The notes under the pieces are model-generated. The model searched no databases. It had not been told where the DNA came from and saw only the letters and a program-made list of their open reading frames with translations. A program made the position numbers and the translations under genes. From assembly GCA_002386465.1 (NCBI GenBank), contig DGIT01000121.1, positions 3,640-24,010 of the forward strand: a stretch of 20,371 bases of DNA. The letters are read 5' to 3'. Positions 8,464-15,720 of the stretch are shown here, piece by piece (within the stretch, counting starts at the first letter, position 1; every line of letters starts with the position of its first letter). This DNA comes from Burkholderiales bacterium UBA4615. Its GTDB lineage: Bacteria; Pseudomonadota; Gammaproteobacteria; Burkholderiales; Burkholderiaceae_E.

Positions 8464-9507
8464 TTAGCGTGTTAACCAGCGGGCGATCTCGATATACAGC
8501 GGAATCCCAAGGATCACGTTGAATGGAAAGGTCACGCCTAATGCAAGTCCGATCGACAGCGATGGATTGGCTTGCGGGACGGCCAGACGCAAGGCGGTGG
8601 GTGCAGCGATATACGAGGCACTCGCCGCAAGGGCAGCGAAAGTGGCCACTGCAGTCGCAGACAAGCCCAGCCCCGCGCCGAGCAGCGCTCCAGCCACACC
8701 CAGAATGAGCGGTGCGATCAGCCCGAACGCCAGCAGCCGCCAGCCGGCTCGGCGCAGGTCACCCATCCGGCCACCCACCACCAGCCCCAGTTCCAACAGG
8801 AAAAGCGCGAGCACCCCCTTGAACAGGCCCAAAAAAAACGGGTCAGTCGGTGCCAGGGCCTGAGGGCCGGCGACCCAGCCGATCGCCAGGCCACCCAGCA
8901 GCAACACCAGGGCTTTGCCGAAGACCACCTCGTGCAGCAAGGCCGCCCAGCCCTGCGTCGCTGACGGTGCAAGGGGAACAACAGTCCTTGTACGCAGACC
9001 CAAAGACGCCGCACCCGGAGCCAACCGCGCATCGTGTTGAGCATGACCGGCGCCAAGCGCCTCGCGTCGCAAGACACGGCGCGCCAGCATCACTCCAACG
9101 ATGATGCCGGGCGCCTCCATCAGCGCCACGAGCATCGCGAGCCAGGCCTCGGGCTCCAGCCCTGCGCGGCTCATGGCGCTTTGCGCCACGGCGAAGGTCA
9201 CCACCGAGACGGAACCGTAATGGGCTGCGATCGCCGCCGCGTTGACGCCGTCCAGGCCCACCGGCCCGCGCAGCATCGGATAGAGCAGCAGCGGCGTCAG
9301 TGCCGACAATGCCATGGCAGCCAGCGCAATCGGCCACAGTGCGTCGAGCGGCTGGACGGCGAGCTGTGCGCCCCCCTTGAGCCCAATCGCAATCAGCAGA
9401 TAGATGGACAGGGCTTCGTAGAGCGCTTCGGGTAAGCGTAAGTCAGATCCTGCCACGCGGGCAGCAGCCCCTAGCAGAAAAAACAGGATGACCGGATCGA
9501 GCAGCAC
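8464..9507 (-). CDS. SbtA-family sodium-dependent bicarbonate transporter (permease)
   Basis: Hydrophobic inner-membrane protein of 347 residues, with about ten predicted membrane segments in two inverted halves. The start LLDPVILFFLLGAAARVAGSDLRLP and the motif IGLKGG after YLLIAIG match the SbtA (DUF897) family. In cyanobacteria SbtA imports bicarbonate with sodium for carbon fixation; in heterotrophs the role is less clear. The second half has the repeated pattern ending YIAAPTALRLAVPQANPSLSIGLALGVTFPFN. It starts at a GTG at 9507, only 6 bases after the iscX stop, and its stop is 7 bases before the SbtB-like gene. It therefore appears to be part of the isc transcript. The substrate is inferred from family and from the SbtB-like neighbour. 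Confidence 0.88.
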   Translation of the reverse strand: MLLDPVILFFLLGAAARVAGSDLRLPEALYEALSIYLLIAIGLKGGAQLAVQPLDALWPIALAAMALSALTPLLLYPMLRGPVGLDGVNAAAIAAHYGSVSVVTFAVAQSAMSRAGLEPEAWLAMLVALMEAPGIIVGVMLARRVLRREALGAGHAQHDARLAPGAASLGLRTRTVVPLAPSATQGWAALLHEVVFGKALVLLLGGLAIGWVAGPQALAPTDPFFLGLFKGVLALFLLELGLVVGGRMGDLRRAGWRLLAFGLIAPLILGVAGALLGAGLGLSATAVATFAALAASASYIAAPTALRLAVPQANPSLSIGLALGVTFPFNVILGIPLYIEIARWLTR

Positions 9508-9513
9508 CGCGGT

Positions 9514-9708
9514 TCAGCTGCGTTCGTCGATCCAGGCCTGTTGGATGGCTTCGAGAATCTTCTCGCCTGACCGCCCAGGGTCATCTGAAAATCCGTCCAA
9601 CGCGCAGACCCAGCGGTGCAGGTCCGTAAACCGGATCGCAGTGGGGTCGATCTCCGGGTGCGTTTCATCCAGAGCGATGGCAATGTCCAGCGTATCAGTC
9701 CACTTCAT
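9514..9708 (-). CDS. iscX: Fe-S cluster assembly protein IscX
   Basis: Small acidic protein of 64 residues that binds IscS and iron and modulates cysteine desulfurase activity. The sequence KWTDTLDIAIALDETHPEIDP, with RFTDLHRWVCALDGF and GEKILEAIQQAWIDE further on, is strikingly like E. coli IscX (YfhJ). The family's many Asp/Glu residues and the helical winged fold pattern are kept. It starts 3 bases after the fdx stop, as expected for the last gene of an isc operon. Here the operon seems to continue into the bicarbonate transporter genes. Its length equals the family norm. Confidence 0.95.
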   Translation of the reverse strand: MKWTDTLDIAIALDETHPEIDPTAIRFTDLHRWVCALDGFSDDPGRSGEKILEAIQQAWIDERS

Positions 9709-9711
9709 CGG

Positions 9712-10044
9712 TCACTCTCGCGCGTGATTGATCGTGTACTTGGGGAGTTCGATCGTGAGGTCCACATCGGCTGTGGTGATTTGACACGACAGACGCGAGG
9801 TCGGGCTCAGACCCCAGGCCTTGTCGAGCATATCGTCCTCGCGGTCGCTGGCCATTGGCAGCCGGTTGAATCCCTCGCGCACGATCACATGGCAGGTGGT
9901 GCATGCAGCGACCATCCCGCAGGAATGCTCAATGTCCACGCCGTGATCAATCAGCTGCTGACACAGGCTCTTGCCGGCCTCGGACTCGAACTGAGCACCC
10001 TGCGGCGCCAGAACTTCATGAGGCAGCACTCGAATGATTGTCAT
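9712..10044 (-). CDS. fdx: ISC-system [2Fe-2S] ferredoxin Fdx
   Basis: Adrenodoxin-type ferredoxin that supplies electrons for cluster assembly on IscU. The 110-residue protein carries the cluster ligands Cys42, Cys48, Cys51 and Cys87 in the pattern CGMVAACTTC then LSCQ. The usual acidic helix segment REDDMLDKAWGL lies between them. The N-terminus MTIIRVLPHEVLAPQG is typical of isc-operon ferredoxins rather than of ring-hydroxylase ferredoxins. It sits between hscA (2-base gap) and iscX (3-base gap), consistent with one transcript. Confidence 0.96.
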   Translation of the reverse strand: MTIIRVLPHEVLAPQGAQFESEAGKSLCQQLIDHGVDIEHSCGMVAACTTCHVIVREGFNRLPMASDREDDMLDKAWGLSPTSRLSCQITTADVDLTIELPKYTINHARE

Positions 10045-10046
10045 GG

Positions 10047-11912
10047 TCAGCCGATCTCATCCAGACGTCGGCCCGACAGGGCCTGTTGCACGGCACGATC
10101 CATGCGCTTTGCTGCAAAGTCCTCGGTCCCGCGTGCCAGCTGCGTGGTCGCAGACTCGATCGCACCGGCATCGGCACCCTGAGCGCAGACCTTGAGCGCG
10201 CGCATCAGTCCCTGAATCGCATCGCGCTCCAGGCCATCCAGAAGGTCGCCGTCTGCGTCCAGCGCGACTTGCGTGGCGGCGAGCAATCGGTCTGCGTCGA
10301 CCTGACGCTCCCGCAGCGCGCGGGCCTGCATGTCCACTTCGGCCGATCCGAATGAATCCTGCAGCATGCGGGCGATATCATCATCCGACAGCCCATACGA
10401 GGGCTTCACCGAAATCGACGCCTCGACACCCTGCGACTGCTCGCGGGCCGTGACCGAGAGCAGACCGTCCGCATCGACCTGAAAGGTCACGCGAATGCGC
10501 GCAGCCCCTGCAGCCATGGGAGGGATGCCACGCAATTCAAACCGGGCCAAGGATCGGCAGTCAGCGACCAGTTCACGCTCGCCTTGCACCACATGCACGG
10601 CCATCGCGGTCTGCCCGTCCTTGAAGGTGGTGAACTCCTGCGCGCGCGCCACAGGAATGGTGACGTTTCGGGCAATGATCCGCTCGACCAGTCCGCCCAT
10701 GGTTTCAAGCCCGAGCGACAGCGGAATCACATCGAGCAACAGCCATTCGTCATCACCACCCGCGCGGTTCCCTGCGAGCAGATCGGCCTGAATGGCCGCA
10801 CCCAGGGCCACGACCTTATCGGGGTCCAGATCGGTGAGTACAGGCTTGCCGAATACTGCCGAGACTGCTTCACGCACCTGGGGCATGCGGGTGGCACCGC
10901 CCACCATGACCACCCCCGCGATCTCGGATGCGGTCACCCCGGCATCACGCAAGGCCCTTCGCGTGGCATCCAGCGTGCGGGCGAGCAGCGCCTGAGTCAT
11001 CTCGTGAAAGGCTGTCGCAGTGACCGGTGTTGCGAGCGCGCCCAGATCCTTGAGACGCACATTAATCGTGGTGTCCGCATGGGTGCTGAGCGTTTCCTTG
11101 GCCAGTCGGCATGCCTTGAGCACCCTGCGCAAATCCTCAGGCGCCAGCTGCTCCAACCGATTGGCACTCAGAAAATAATCGGCCAGACATCGATCGAAGT
11201 CATCGCCGCCCAATGCAGTGTCGCCGCCGGTGGCCATCACTTCAAACACACCGCGAGTCAGTCGAAGAATCGAGATATCGAAGGTGCCGCCCCCCAGGTC
11301 ATAGACTGCGTACAGACCTTCCGATCCGTGGTCCAGGCCATAGGCAATCGCAGCCGCTGTTGGTTCATTCAACAGACGCAGCACGTCAAGGCCTGCCAGG
11401 CGTGCAGCGTCCTTGGTCGCCTGACGTTGCGCATCATCAAAATACGCAGGCACCGTGATGACTGCACCGACCAGCTCGCCACCGAGCGCAGCTTCAGCGC
11501 GCCGTCGCAAGACCTTCAGGATTTCGGCCGAGACTTCCACCGGACTGCGCTCACCACCCACCGTGCGCAATCGCACCATGCCGGGCGCATCAACGAATTC
11601 ATAAGGCGAAGGGTGTCTGGATGCATCGGCCAAGCCGCGCCCCATATATCGCTTGACCGAGACGATCGTATTGCGCGGATCTTCGGACGCACACTCCCAG
11701 GCTGCATGGCCCACTTCAACCTCGCCGCCTACCAGATAGCGCACGACCGAAGGGAGCAGAGGACGGCCCAACTCATCGGGCAGCACATCGGCTGCGCTGG
11801 AGCGCACGGAGGCCACCAGGGAATGCGTGGTGCCCAGATCAACGCCCACCGCCAGGCGCCGCTGATGCGGCTCGGGGGACATGCCGGGTTCGGAGATTTG
11901 CAACAGAGCCAT
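10047..11912 (-). CDS. hscA: Fe-S protein assembly chaperone HscA (Hsp70 family)
   Basis: Specialised Hsp70 that, with HscB, binds the LPPVK motif of IscU and drives cluster transfer by ATP hydrolysis. It has 621 residues, close to the E. coli length. The nucleotide-binding domain starts with AVGVDLGTTHSLVASV (DLGTT at about 25-29). It contains VPAYFDDAQRQATKDAA, LLNEPTAAAIAYGLD and YDLGGGTFDISIL. The substrate-binding domain (DVIPLSLGLETMGG onward) and a C-terminal helical lid follow. The lid lacks the EEVD-like or DnaK-like disordered tail, as is usual for HscA. An AGGA sequence about six bases before the ATG at 11912 supports the start. It is separated from hscB by 37 bases that hold a small GGGCG/CGCCC hairpin. 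Confidence 0.96.
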   Translation of the reverse strand: MALLQISEPGMSPEPHQRRLAVGVDLGTTHSLVASVRSSAADVLPDELGRPLLPSVVRYLVGGEVEVGHAAWECASEDPRNTIVSVKRYMGRGLADASRHPSPYEFVDAPGMVRLRTVGGERSPVEVSAEILKVLRRRAEAALGGELVGAVITVPAYFDDAQRQATKDAARLAGLDVLRLLNEPTAAAIAYGLDHGSEGLYAVYDLGGGTFDISILRLTRGVFEVMATGGDTALGGDDFDRCLADYFLSANRLEQLAPEDLRRVLKACRLAKETLSTHADTTINVRLKDLGALATPVTATAFHEMTQALLARTLDATRRALRDAGVTASEIAGVVMVGGATRMPQVREAVSAVFGKPVLTDLDPDKVVALGAAIQADLLAGNRAGGDDEWLLLDVIPLSLGLETMGGLVERIIARNVTIPVARAQEFTTFKDGQTAMAVHVVQGERELVADCRSLARFELRGIPPMAAGAARIRVTFQVDADGLLSVTAREQSQGVEASISVKPSYGLSDDDIARMLQDSFGSAEVDMQARALRERQVDADRLLAATQVALDADGDLLDGLERDAIQGLMRALKVCAQGADAGAIESATTQLARGTEDFAAKRMDRAVQQALSGRRLDEIG

Positions 11913-11949
11913 CAGAATCCTAGAAACAGCGGGCGCTTCGCCCCAGTGC

Positions 11950-12477
11950 TCAGGCGCTGAGCGCGTCCTCAGCGGCCGTCACTTCCTCGCCGAATTTGTC
12001 GACGAACATCCAGCGACGCACCGCGTCTGCGGCCTGGGTGTAATCGTGACGCTCATCGAGCGCTTCGCCGATCTCACCAAGCAGCCGCGAGCGATGATCG
12101 CTCAGCATGCGGGCCAGGCCCGCAAGGGCTGCACCATCGCGCGTATCCCGTGCTTCTTCAAGCGCTTCGCGCCACTGCATTTGCTGCATGAGAAAGTCAC
12201 GCGCCATGGCCGTGTTTGTCTCAGCTCGAATCGGCGCACCATGCAATTCACACAGATACGCTGCCCGAAGTCCTGGGTCAAGCAGCGTGCGATACGCCTC
12301 ATTGACCTGGGTCGCCAACTGCATGGCGATGCGATGCTCCGTAGCGCCCGCGTTAGCGTAACGGTCAGGGTGCACTGCAGCCTGCAGCCTGAGATAGACC
12401 TGCTGAAGTTGTACGGTATCGAGATCGAAACGCTCAGGCAGTCCGAGAAACTCGAAATGATTTTTCTTCGAACTCAA
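11950..12477 (-). CDS. hscB: Co-chaperone HscB (J-domain protein)
   Basis: J-domain partner of HscA that delivers IscU and stimulates HscA ATPase activity. The 175-residue protein begins with FEFLGLPERFDLD. It holds the J-domain HPD motif in AAVHPDRYA at about 35-37, followed by the NEAYRTLLDPGLRAAYLCEL helix. The C-terminal HSCB oligomerisation domain follows (about 90-170). Length is normal for the family. The start at 12477 overlaps the iscA stop in an ATGA arrangement, indicating coupled translation. Confidence 0.95.
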   Translation of the reverse strand: MSSKKNHFEFLGLPERFDLDTVQLQQVYLRLQAAVHPDRYANAGATEHRIAMQLATQVNEAYRTLLDPGLRAAYLCELHGAPIRAETNTAMARDFLMQQMQWREALEEARDTRDGAALAGLARMLSDHRSRLLGEIGEALDERHDYTQAADAVRRWMFVDKFGEEVTAAEDALSA

Positions 12478-12797
12478 ACCTTGAACGACTCACCGCAGCC
12501 GCATTCGCTCTTGACATTGGGATTGTTGAACTTGAAGCCCTCGTTCAACCCCTCGCGGACAAAATCCAGTTCTGTGCCGTCGATGTAGACGAGACTCTTG
12601 GGGTCAACAAGCACGGTCACCCCGTGACTCTGAAACTGAACGTCTTCGGGCTGCAGCTCATCGGCATATTCGAGCTTGTAGGCCAACCCCGAGCAGCCCG
12701 TCGTCTTGACGCCCAGTCTGAGTCCGAGCCCTTTGCCGCGGCGCTCCATGTAGCGCGACACATGTCGCGCAGCCGCTTCAGTCAGCATGATCGCCAT
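12474..12797 (-). CDS. iscA: Iron-sulfur cluster assembly A-type carrier IscA
   Basis: A-type carrier that accepts iron or a nascent cluster and passes it to apo-proteins. The 107-residue protein has the three conserved cysteines: Cys35 in KTTGCSGLAY, and Cys99 and Cys101 in the C-terminal ECGCGESF. The N-terminus MAIMLTEAAARHVSRYM and the segment VLVDPKSLVYIDGTELDF are standard for the family. The gene lies between iscU and hscB. ErpA is a close paralogue, but position in the isc operon favours IscA. Confidence 0.96.
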   Translation of the reverse strand: MAIMLTEAAARHVSRYMERRGKGLGLRLGVKTTGCSGLAYKLEYADELQPEDVQFQSHGVTVLVDPKSLVYIDGTELDFVREGLNEGFKFNNPNVKSECGCGESFKV

Positions 12798-12815
12798 CTC
12801 AGACTCCTCAGGGTA

Positions 12816-13226
12816 TCAAGCGGCTTTGGGCTGCGCGTCGGCGCCCTGGGCATGCTTGGTACGGTAGTCCTCAATCGCCGCCTTGATCGCATCTTCAGCC
12901 AGAATCGAGCAGTGGATCTTGACGGGCGGCAGTGCCAGCTCTTCGGCGATTTGAGTGTTCTTGATGGACATTGCCTCATCCAGCGTCTTGCCCTTGACCC
13001 ACTCGGTCACCAGAGAAGACGAGGCAATTGCAGACCCGCAGCCATAGGTTTTGAAGCGTGCATCCTCGATGACGCCAGACGCATTCACTCGAATTTGCAG
13101 CTTCATGACATCGCCACACGCAGGCGCACCAACCATCCCGGTGCCTACAGATGGATCCGCCTTATCCAGCGCGCCCACGTTGCGCGGATTTTCGTAGTGG
13201 TCGATGACCTTTTCGCTATACGCCAT
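12816..13226 (-). CDS. iscU: Fe-S cluster scaffold protein IscU
   Basis: Scaffold on which [2Fe-2S] and [4Fe-4S] clusters are built from sulfur delivered by IscS. The 136-residue protein has all expected ligands: Cys37 with Asp39 (APACGDVMK), Cys63 (TYGCGSAIASS), His105 and Cys106 (KIHCSILAEDA). The HscA-recognition motif LPPVK is at 99-103. A short alanine-rich tail (HAQGADAQPKAA) exceeds the usual E. coli end by a few residues. It lies 22 bases downstream of iscS and 18 bases before iscA. Confidence 0.97.
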   Translation of the reverse strand: MAYSEKVIDHYENPRNVGALDKADPSVGTGMVGAPACGDVMKLQIRVNASGVIEDARFKTYGCGSAIASSSLVTEWVKGKTLDEAMSIKNTQIAEELALPPVKIHCSILAEDAIKAAIEDYRTKHAQGADAQPKAA

Positions 13227-13248
13227 GATTTCCCCCTGTCCTGGTCTT

Positions 13249-14457
13249 TTAGTGCGCCGCCCACTGCACGCTATTCAGATCGATGCCTTCCTTGACCATC
13301 TCCCACAAGGGCGACATGTCACGCAGGCGACTGACCTTGTCGCGCAACAGCTCTACGGCAAAGTCGATTTCTTGTTCGGTCGTGAAACGGCCGACCGAAA
13401 AGCGGATGGAGCTATGCGCCAGCTCATCGCTGCGACCCAGGGCACGCAGCACATAAGAAGGCTCCAGGCTCGCGGACGTGCAGGCCGAACCCGAGGACAC
13501 GGCAAGGTCCTTGACCGCCATGATCAGGGACTCGCCTTCCACGTAATTGAAGCTCGCATTGAGGTTGTGCGGCACACGTCGCTCCATGTCGCCGTTGATG
13601 TAAACCTCTTCCATCGACGTGATGCCGCGGTACAGGCGATCACGCAACACACGAATGCGCTCGTTTTCAACCGCCATCTCAACGCGGGCGATTCGGAAGG
13701 CCTCACCCATTCCGACGACCTGGTGCGTCGGCAATGTGCCTGAACGCATGCCGCGCTCATGCCCGCCGCCATGGATCTGGGCATCGATCCTCACCCGGGG
13801 CTTGCGACGCACATAAAGCGCACCGACCCCCTTAGGGCCATAGGTTTTATGCGCAGAGAAACTCATCAGATCAACCGGCAGATTCGCCAGATTGATCTCG
13901 ACCTTGCCGGTTGCCTGGGCGCTGTCGACATGGAGGAAGATCCCGCGCTCACGACAGATAGCACCAATGGCTGGGATGTCCTGAATGACGCCGATCTCGT
14001 TGTTCACATACATGACCGATACGAGCAATGTGTCTGGCCGCAAAGCGGCCTTGAACACATCCAGGTCGATCAGACCGTTCTCGAGCACCTCAAGGTAGGT
14101 CACTTCGAACCCGTCGCGCTCAAGCTCGCGCATGGTGTCAAGCGTGGCCTTGTGCTCGGTGCGCACGGTGATCAGATGACGCCCTTTTTCCTTGTAGAAG
14201 CCAGCCGCGCCTTTGATCGCAAGGTTGATCGACTCCGTTGCGCCGGAAGTCCAGACCAGATCCTTGGCGTCGCAACCGACCAGCTCCGCGACCTGCTCAC
14301 GGGCATCCTCGACGGCATGCTCGGCGTCCCACCCGTAGGCGTGACTGCGCGAGGCGGGGTTCCCAAAGCGCTGGGCAAGCCATGGGACCATGGCATCGAC
14401 CACGCGCGGATCGACCGGGGTGGTTGCCGAGTAATCGAGATAGACCGGCAGCTGCAT
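13249..14457 (-). CDS. iscS: Cysteine desulfurase IscS
   Basis: PLP-dependent enzyme that converts cysteine to alanine and provides persulfide sulfur to IscU, tRNA thiolation and other acceptors. The 402-residue protein has the PLP lysine in SFSAHKTYGPKG (Lys204) and the catalytic cysteine in SSGSACTSASLEPSYVL (Cys326) on its mobile loop. The start MQLPVYLDYSATTPVDPRV fits the NifS/IscS family, and the C-terminal SPLWEMVKEGIDLNSVQWAAH closely matches group I IscS enzymes. A GGAGAGG ribosome binding site lies just before the ATG. It follows iscR after 39 bases. Confidence 0.97.
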   Translation of the reverse strand: MQLPVYLDYSATTPVDPRVVDAMVPWLAQRFGNPASRSHAYGWDAEHAVEDAREQVAELVGCDAKDLVWTSGATESINLAIKGAAGFYKEKGRHLITVRTEHKATLDTMRELERDGFEVTYLEVLENGLIDLDVFKAALRPDTLLVSVMYVNNEIGVIQDIPAIGAICRERGIFLHVDSAQATGKVEINLANLPVDLMSFSAHKTYGPKGVGALYVRRKPRVRIDAQIHGGGHERGMRSGTLPTHQVVGMGEAFRIARVEMAVENERIRVLRDRLYRGITSMEEVYINGDMERRVPHNLNASFNYVEGESLIMAVKDLAVSSGSACTSASLEPSYVLRALGRSDELAHSSIRFSVGRFTTEQEIDFAVELLRDKVSRLRDMSPLWEMVKEGIDLNSVQWAAH

Positions 14458-14496
14458 GTGTTCCTCTCCCTGTATTTTTTTAAAGCCCGGCGGACA

Positions 14497-15027
14497 TCAT
14501 GAGATCGGCGTCAGCCTCGACCCCTGAATGCCAATCGGTTGCAGCGTGGACGTCGGAAACTCGAGCGCCGCCTTGTGCTCGCGCAGGACCGACACCTTCC
14601 TGGTCGGCTCCTGCTGCGCGCGCGTGCGTTGCTTATCGACCAGCTCCTGGAGCGTGACGCCGTCCAGGAACTCGACCATCTTCTTGTTCAGGCTCGTCCA
14701 CAATTCGTGGGTCATGCACGGGCCGTCGTCGTGGCAATTTTCCTTGCCGCCGCAATTGGTGGCGTCGATCGGTTCGTCAACCGCAAATATGATGTCGGCC
14801 ACCGAGACGTCGCGCATCGGACGGGCGAGCGAGTAGCCGCCGCCTGGTCCGCGCGTGCTCTCAACCAGCTCGTGGCGACGCAACTTGCCGAACAGCTGCT
14901 CCAGGTAGGACAGCGAAATCTTTTGCCGCTGGCTGATTCCAGCGAGCGTCACTGGACCGTTGTGCTGGCGCATAGCCAGATCGATCATGGCGGTCACAGC
15001 GAAACGGCCTTTGGTGGTCAAACGCAT
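14497..15027 (-). CDS. iscR: Fe-S cluster-sensing transcriptional regulator IscR
   Basis: Rrf2-family winged-helix regulator that represses the isc operon when it carries a [2Fe-2S] cluster. The start MRLTTKGRFAVTAMIDLA at 15027 gives 176 residues. The cluster ligands Cys92, Cys98, Cys104 and His107 are all present, with the same numbers and spacing as in E. coli. The DNA-binding region includes SLSYLEQLFGKLRRHELVESTRGPGGGY split across residues 38-65. The C-terminal tail (about residues 150-176) is longer than in E. coli IscR and ends QGSRLTPIS. The frame remains open upstream to 15183, but that extension runs over the promoter and its operator and is rejected. An IscR box lies 41 bases upstream of the start. 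Confidence 0.96.
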   Translation of the reverse strand: MRLTTKGRFAVTAMIDLAMRQHNGPVTLAGISQRQKISLSYLEQLFGKLRRHELVESTRGPGGGYSLARPMRDVSVADIIFAVDEPIDATNCGGKENCHDDGPCMTHELWTSLNKKMVEFLDGVTLQELVDKQRTRAQQEPTRKVSVLREHKAALEFPTSTLQPIGIQGSRLTPIS

Positions 15028-15059
15028 GATGGGCTCCGGAATCCTGAGTAAGTCGCTCA

Positions 15060-15089
15060 AGATTACAGATATCCGAGCGGATAAGTCGA
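15060..15089 (-). promoter_or_regulatory. Candidate iscR promoter
   Basis: On the minus strand TCGACT (15089-15084) could be a -35 box. It is followed after 18 bases by TAATCT (15065-15060) as a weak -10. The -35 lies inside the IscR box, as expected for repression by occlusion. The -10 matches only half of the consensus, so the exact start is uncertain. Confidence 0.35.
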
Positions 15090-15093
15090 GTAT
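15069..15093 (-). promoter_or_regulatory. IscR type-1 binding site upstream of iscR
   Basis: Read on the minus strand, this 25-base site begins ATACTCGACT and ends CGGATAT. The E. coli type-1 consensus has ATA-SYY-GACT, a 5-base centre, AGTC-RRS and TAT. The left half (ATA, CTC, GACT) matches completely and the outer TAT matches. The right inner half (GCTC, GGA) is degenerate. Position just upstream of iscR supports autorepression by holo-IscR. The function is established in E. coli and inferred here. Confidence 0.72.
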
Positions 15094-15107
15094 CCGTATC
15101 TTCCGTA

Positions 15108-15132
15108 GGGGTTTTGTCCTGGACAAAACCCC
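15108..15132. repeat. Perfect 25-base palindrome between the phosphatase gene and iscR
   Basis: GGGGTTTTGTCC and GGACAAAACCCC form perfect 12-base arms around a single central base. It lies 7 bases after the phosphatase stop and upstream of the IscR box. As RNA it would fold into a 10-pair stem with a 5-base loop, but no T-tract follows on either strand, so it is not a standard intrinsic terminator. It may be an operator, a 3'-end stabiliser or a terminator of unusual form. Confidence 0.6.
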
Positions 15133-15139
15133 GATCGGA

Positions 15140-15661
15140 TCAGGCAGCGGCCACCTGGGTCGCCCGGCGACGTGCCACTTCAAGCAAACCAGCGCACGCG
15201 TCCTCGATCAGATCAAGCGCCTGATCAAAGCTCTGCTGAGCGCCGTAGTAGGGGTCAGGAATGGTGGCCGACTCATGCTCAGTGGCAAATCGCATCAGCA
15301 ACTGAATTTTGTGATGCGACTTCTTCGGGGCCATCTGCTGCAGCAGGCCCAGGTTGTCCCAGTCCATGGCGAGGATCAGGTCGTATGCGTCGAAGTCCTT
15401 TTCCCCGACCCGGCGCGCCCTGAGGTCGGAAATGTCGTAGCCACGCTTGGACGCCGTGGTCAGGGCACGGCGGTCAGGTGATTCGCCGACATGAAAGGCA
15501 TGGGTGCCTGCTGAGGAAACCTTGACGACTTCATCAAGGCCCGCCTGGCGTACCAGCTGCCTGAAGACGCCCTCGGCCATAGCCGAACGGCAGATGTTGC
15601 CCATGCAGACGAACAGGACCCGGGTGTTCATCGCCATTGAGAGAGGTTCACGCTTTGCCAT
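15140..15661 (-). CDS. Low-molecular-weight protein-tyrosine phosphatase
   Basis: Cytoplasmic LMW phosphotyrosine phosphatase of about 164-174 residues. The signature loop CX5R is seen in VLFVCMGNICRSAMAEG; with the start at 15661 the nucleophile is Cys19 and the arginine Arg25. The general-acid aspartate is in the C-terminal IPDPYYG motif. The residues DAYDLILAMDWDNL fit the family core. Start choice is open: 15661 has GGA seven bases upstream, while 15637 and 15631 (MNTRVLFV) fit the family's usual N-terminus better. It lies between uvrB and iscR, all minus strand, an arrangement I recall from other Burkholderiales. Arsenate reductases share this fold, but the sequence is closer to phosphatases. 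The physiological substrate is unknown. Confidence 0.9.
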   Translation of the reverse strand: MAKREPLSMAMNTRVLFVCMGNICRSAMAEGVFRQLVRQAGLDEVVKVSSAGTHAFHVGESPDRRALTTASKRGYDISDLRARRVGEKDFDAYDLILAMDWDNLGLLQQMAPKKSHHKIQLLMRFATEHESATIPDPYYGAQQSFDQALDLIEDACAGLLEVARRRATQVAAA

Positions 15662-15720
15662 GTGAGTATCCAGACGGAAAACAATAAAAAGAGGTTGAAA
15701 CGTTTGTGTGGAGCATTGCC

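Noticed and set aside
10584..11960. Open frame of 458 codons antisense to hscA
   Set aside because: The opposite strand encodes a complete HscA, and the antisense product has no family motifs and mirrors hscA codon bias.
15028..15183. N-terminal extension of iscR
   Set aside because: It would read through the promoter, the IscR box and the palindrome; the family start MRLTTKGRFA is at 15027.
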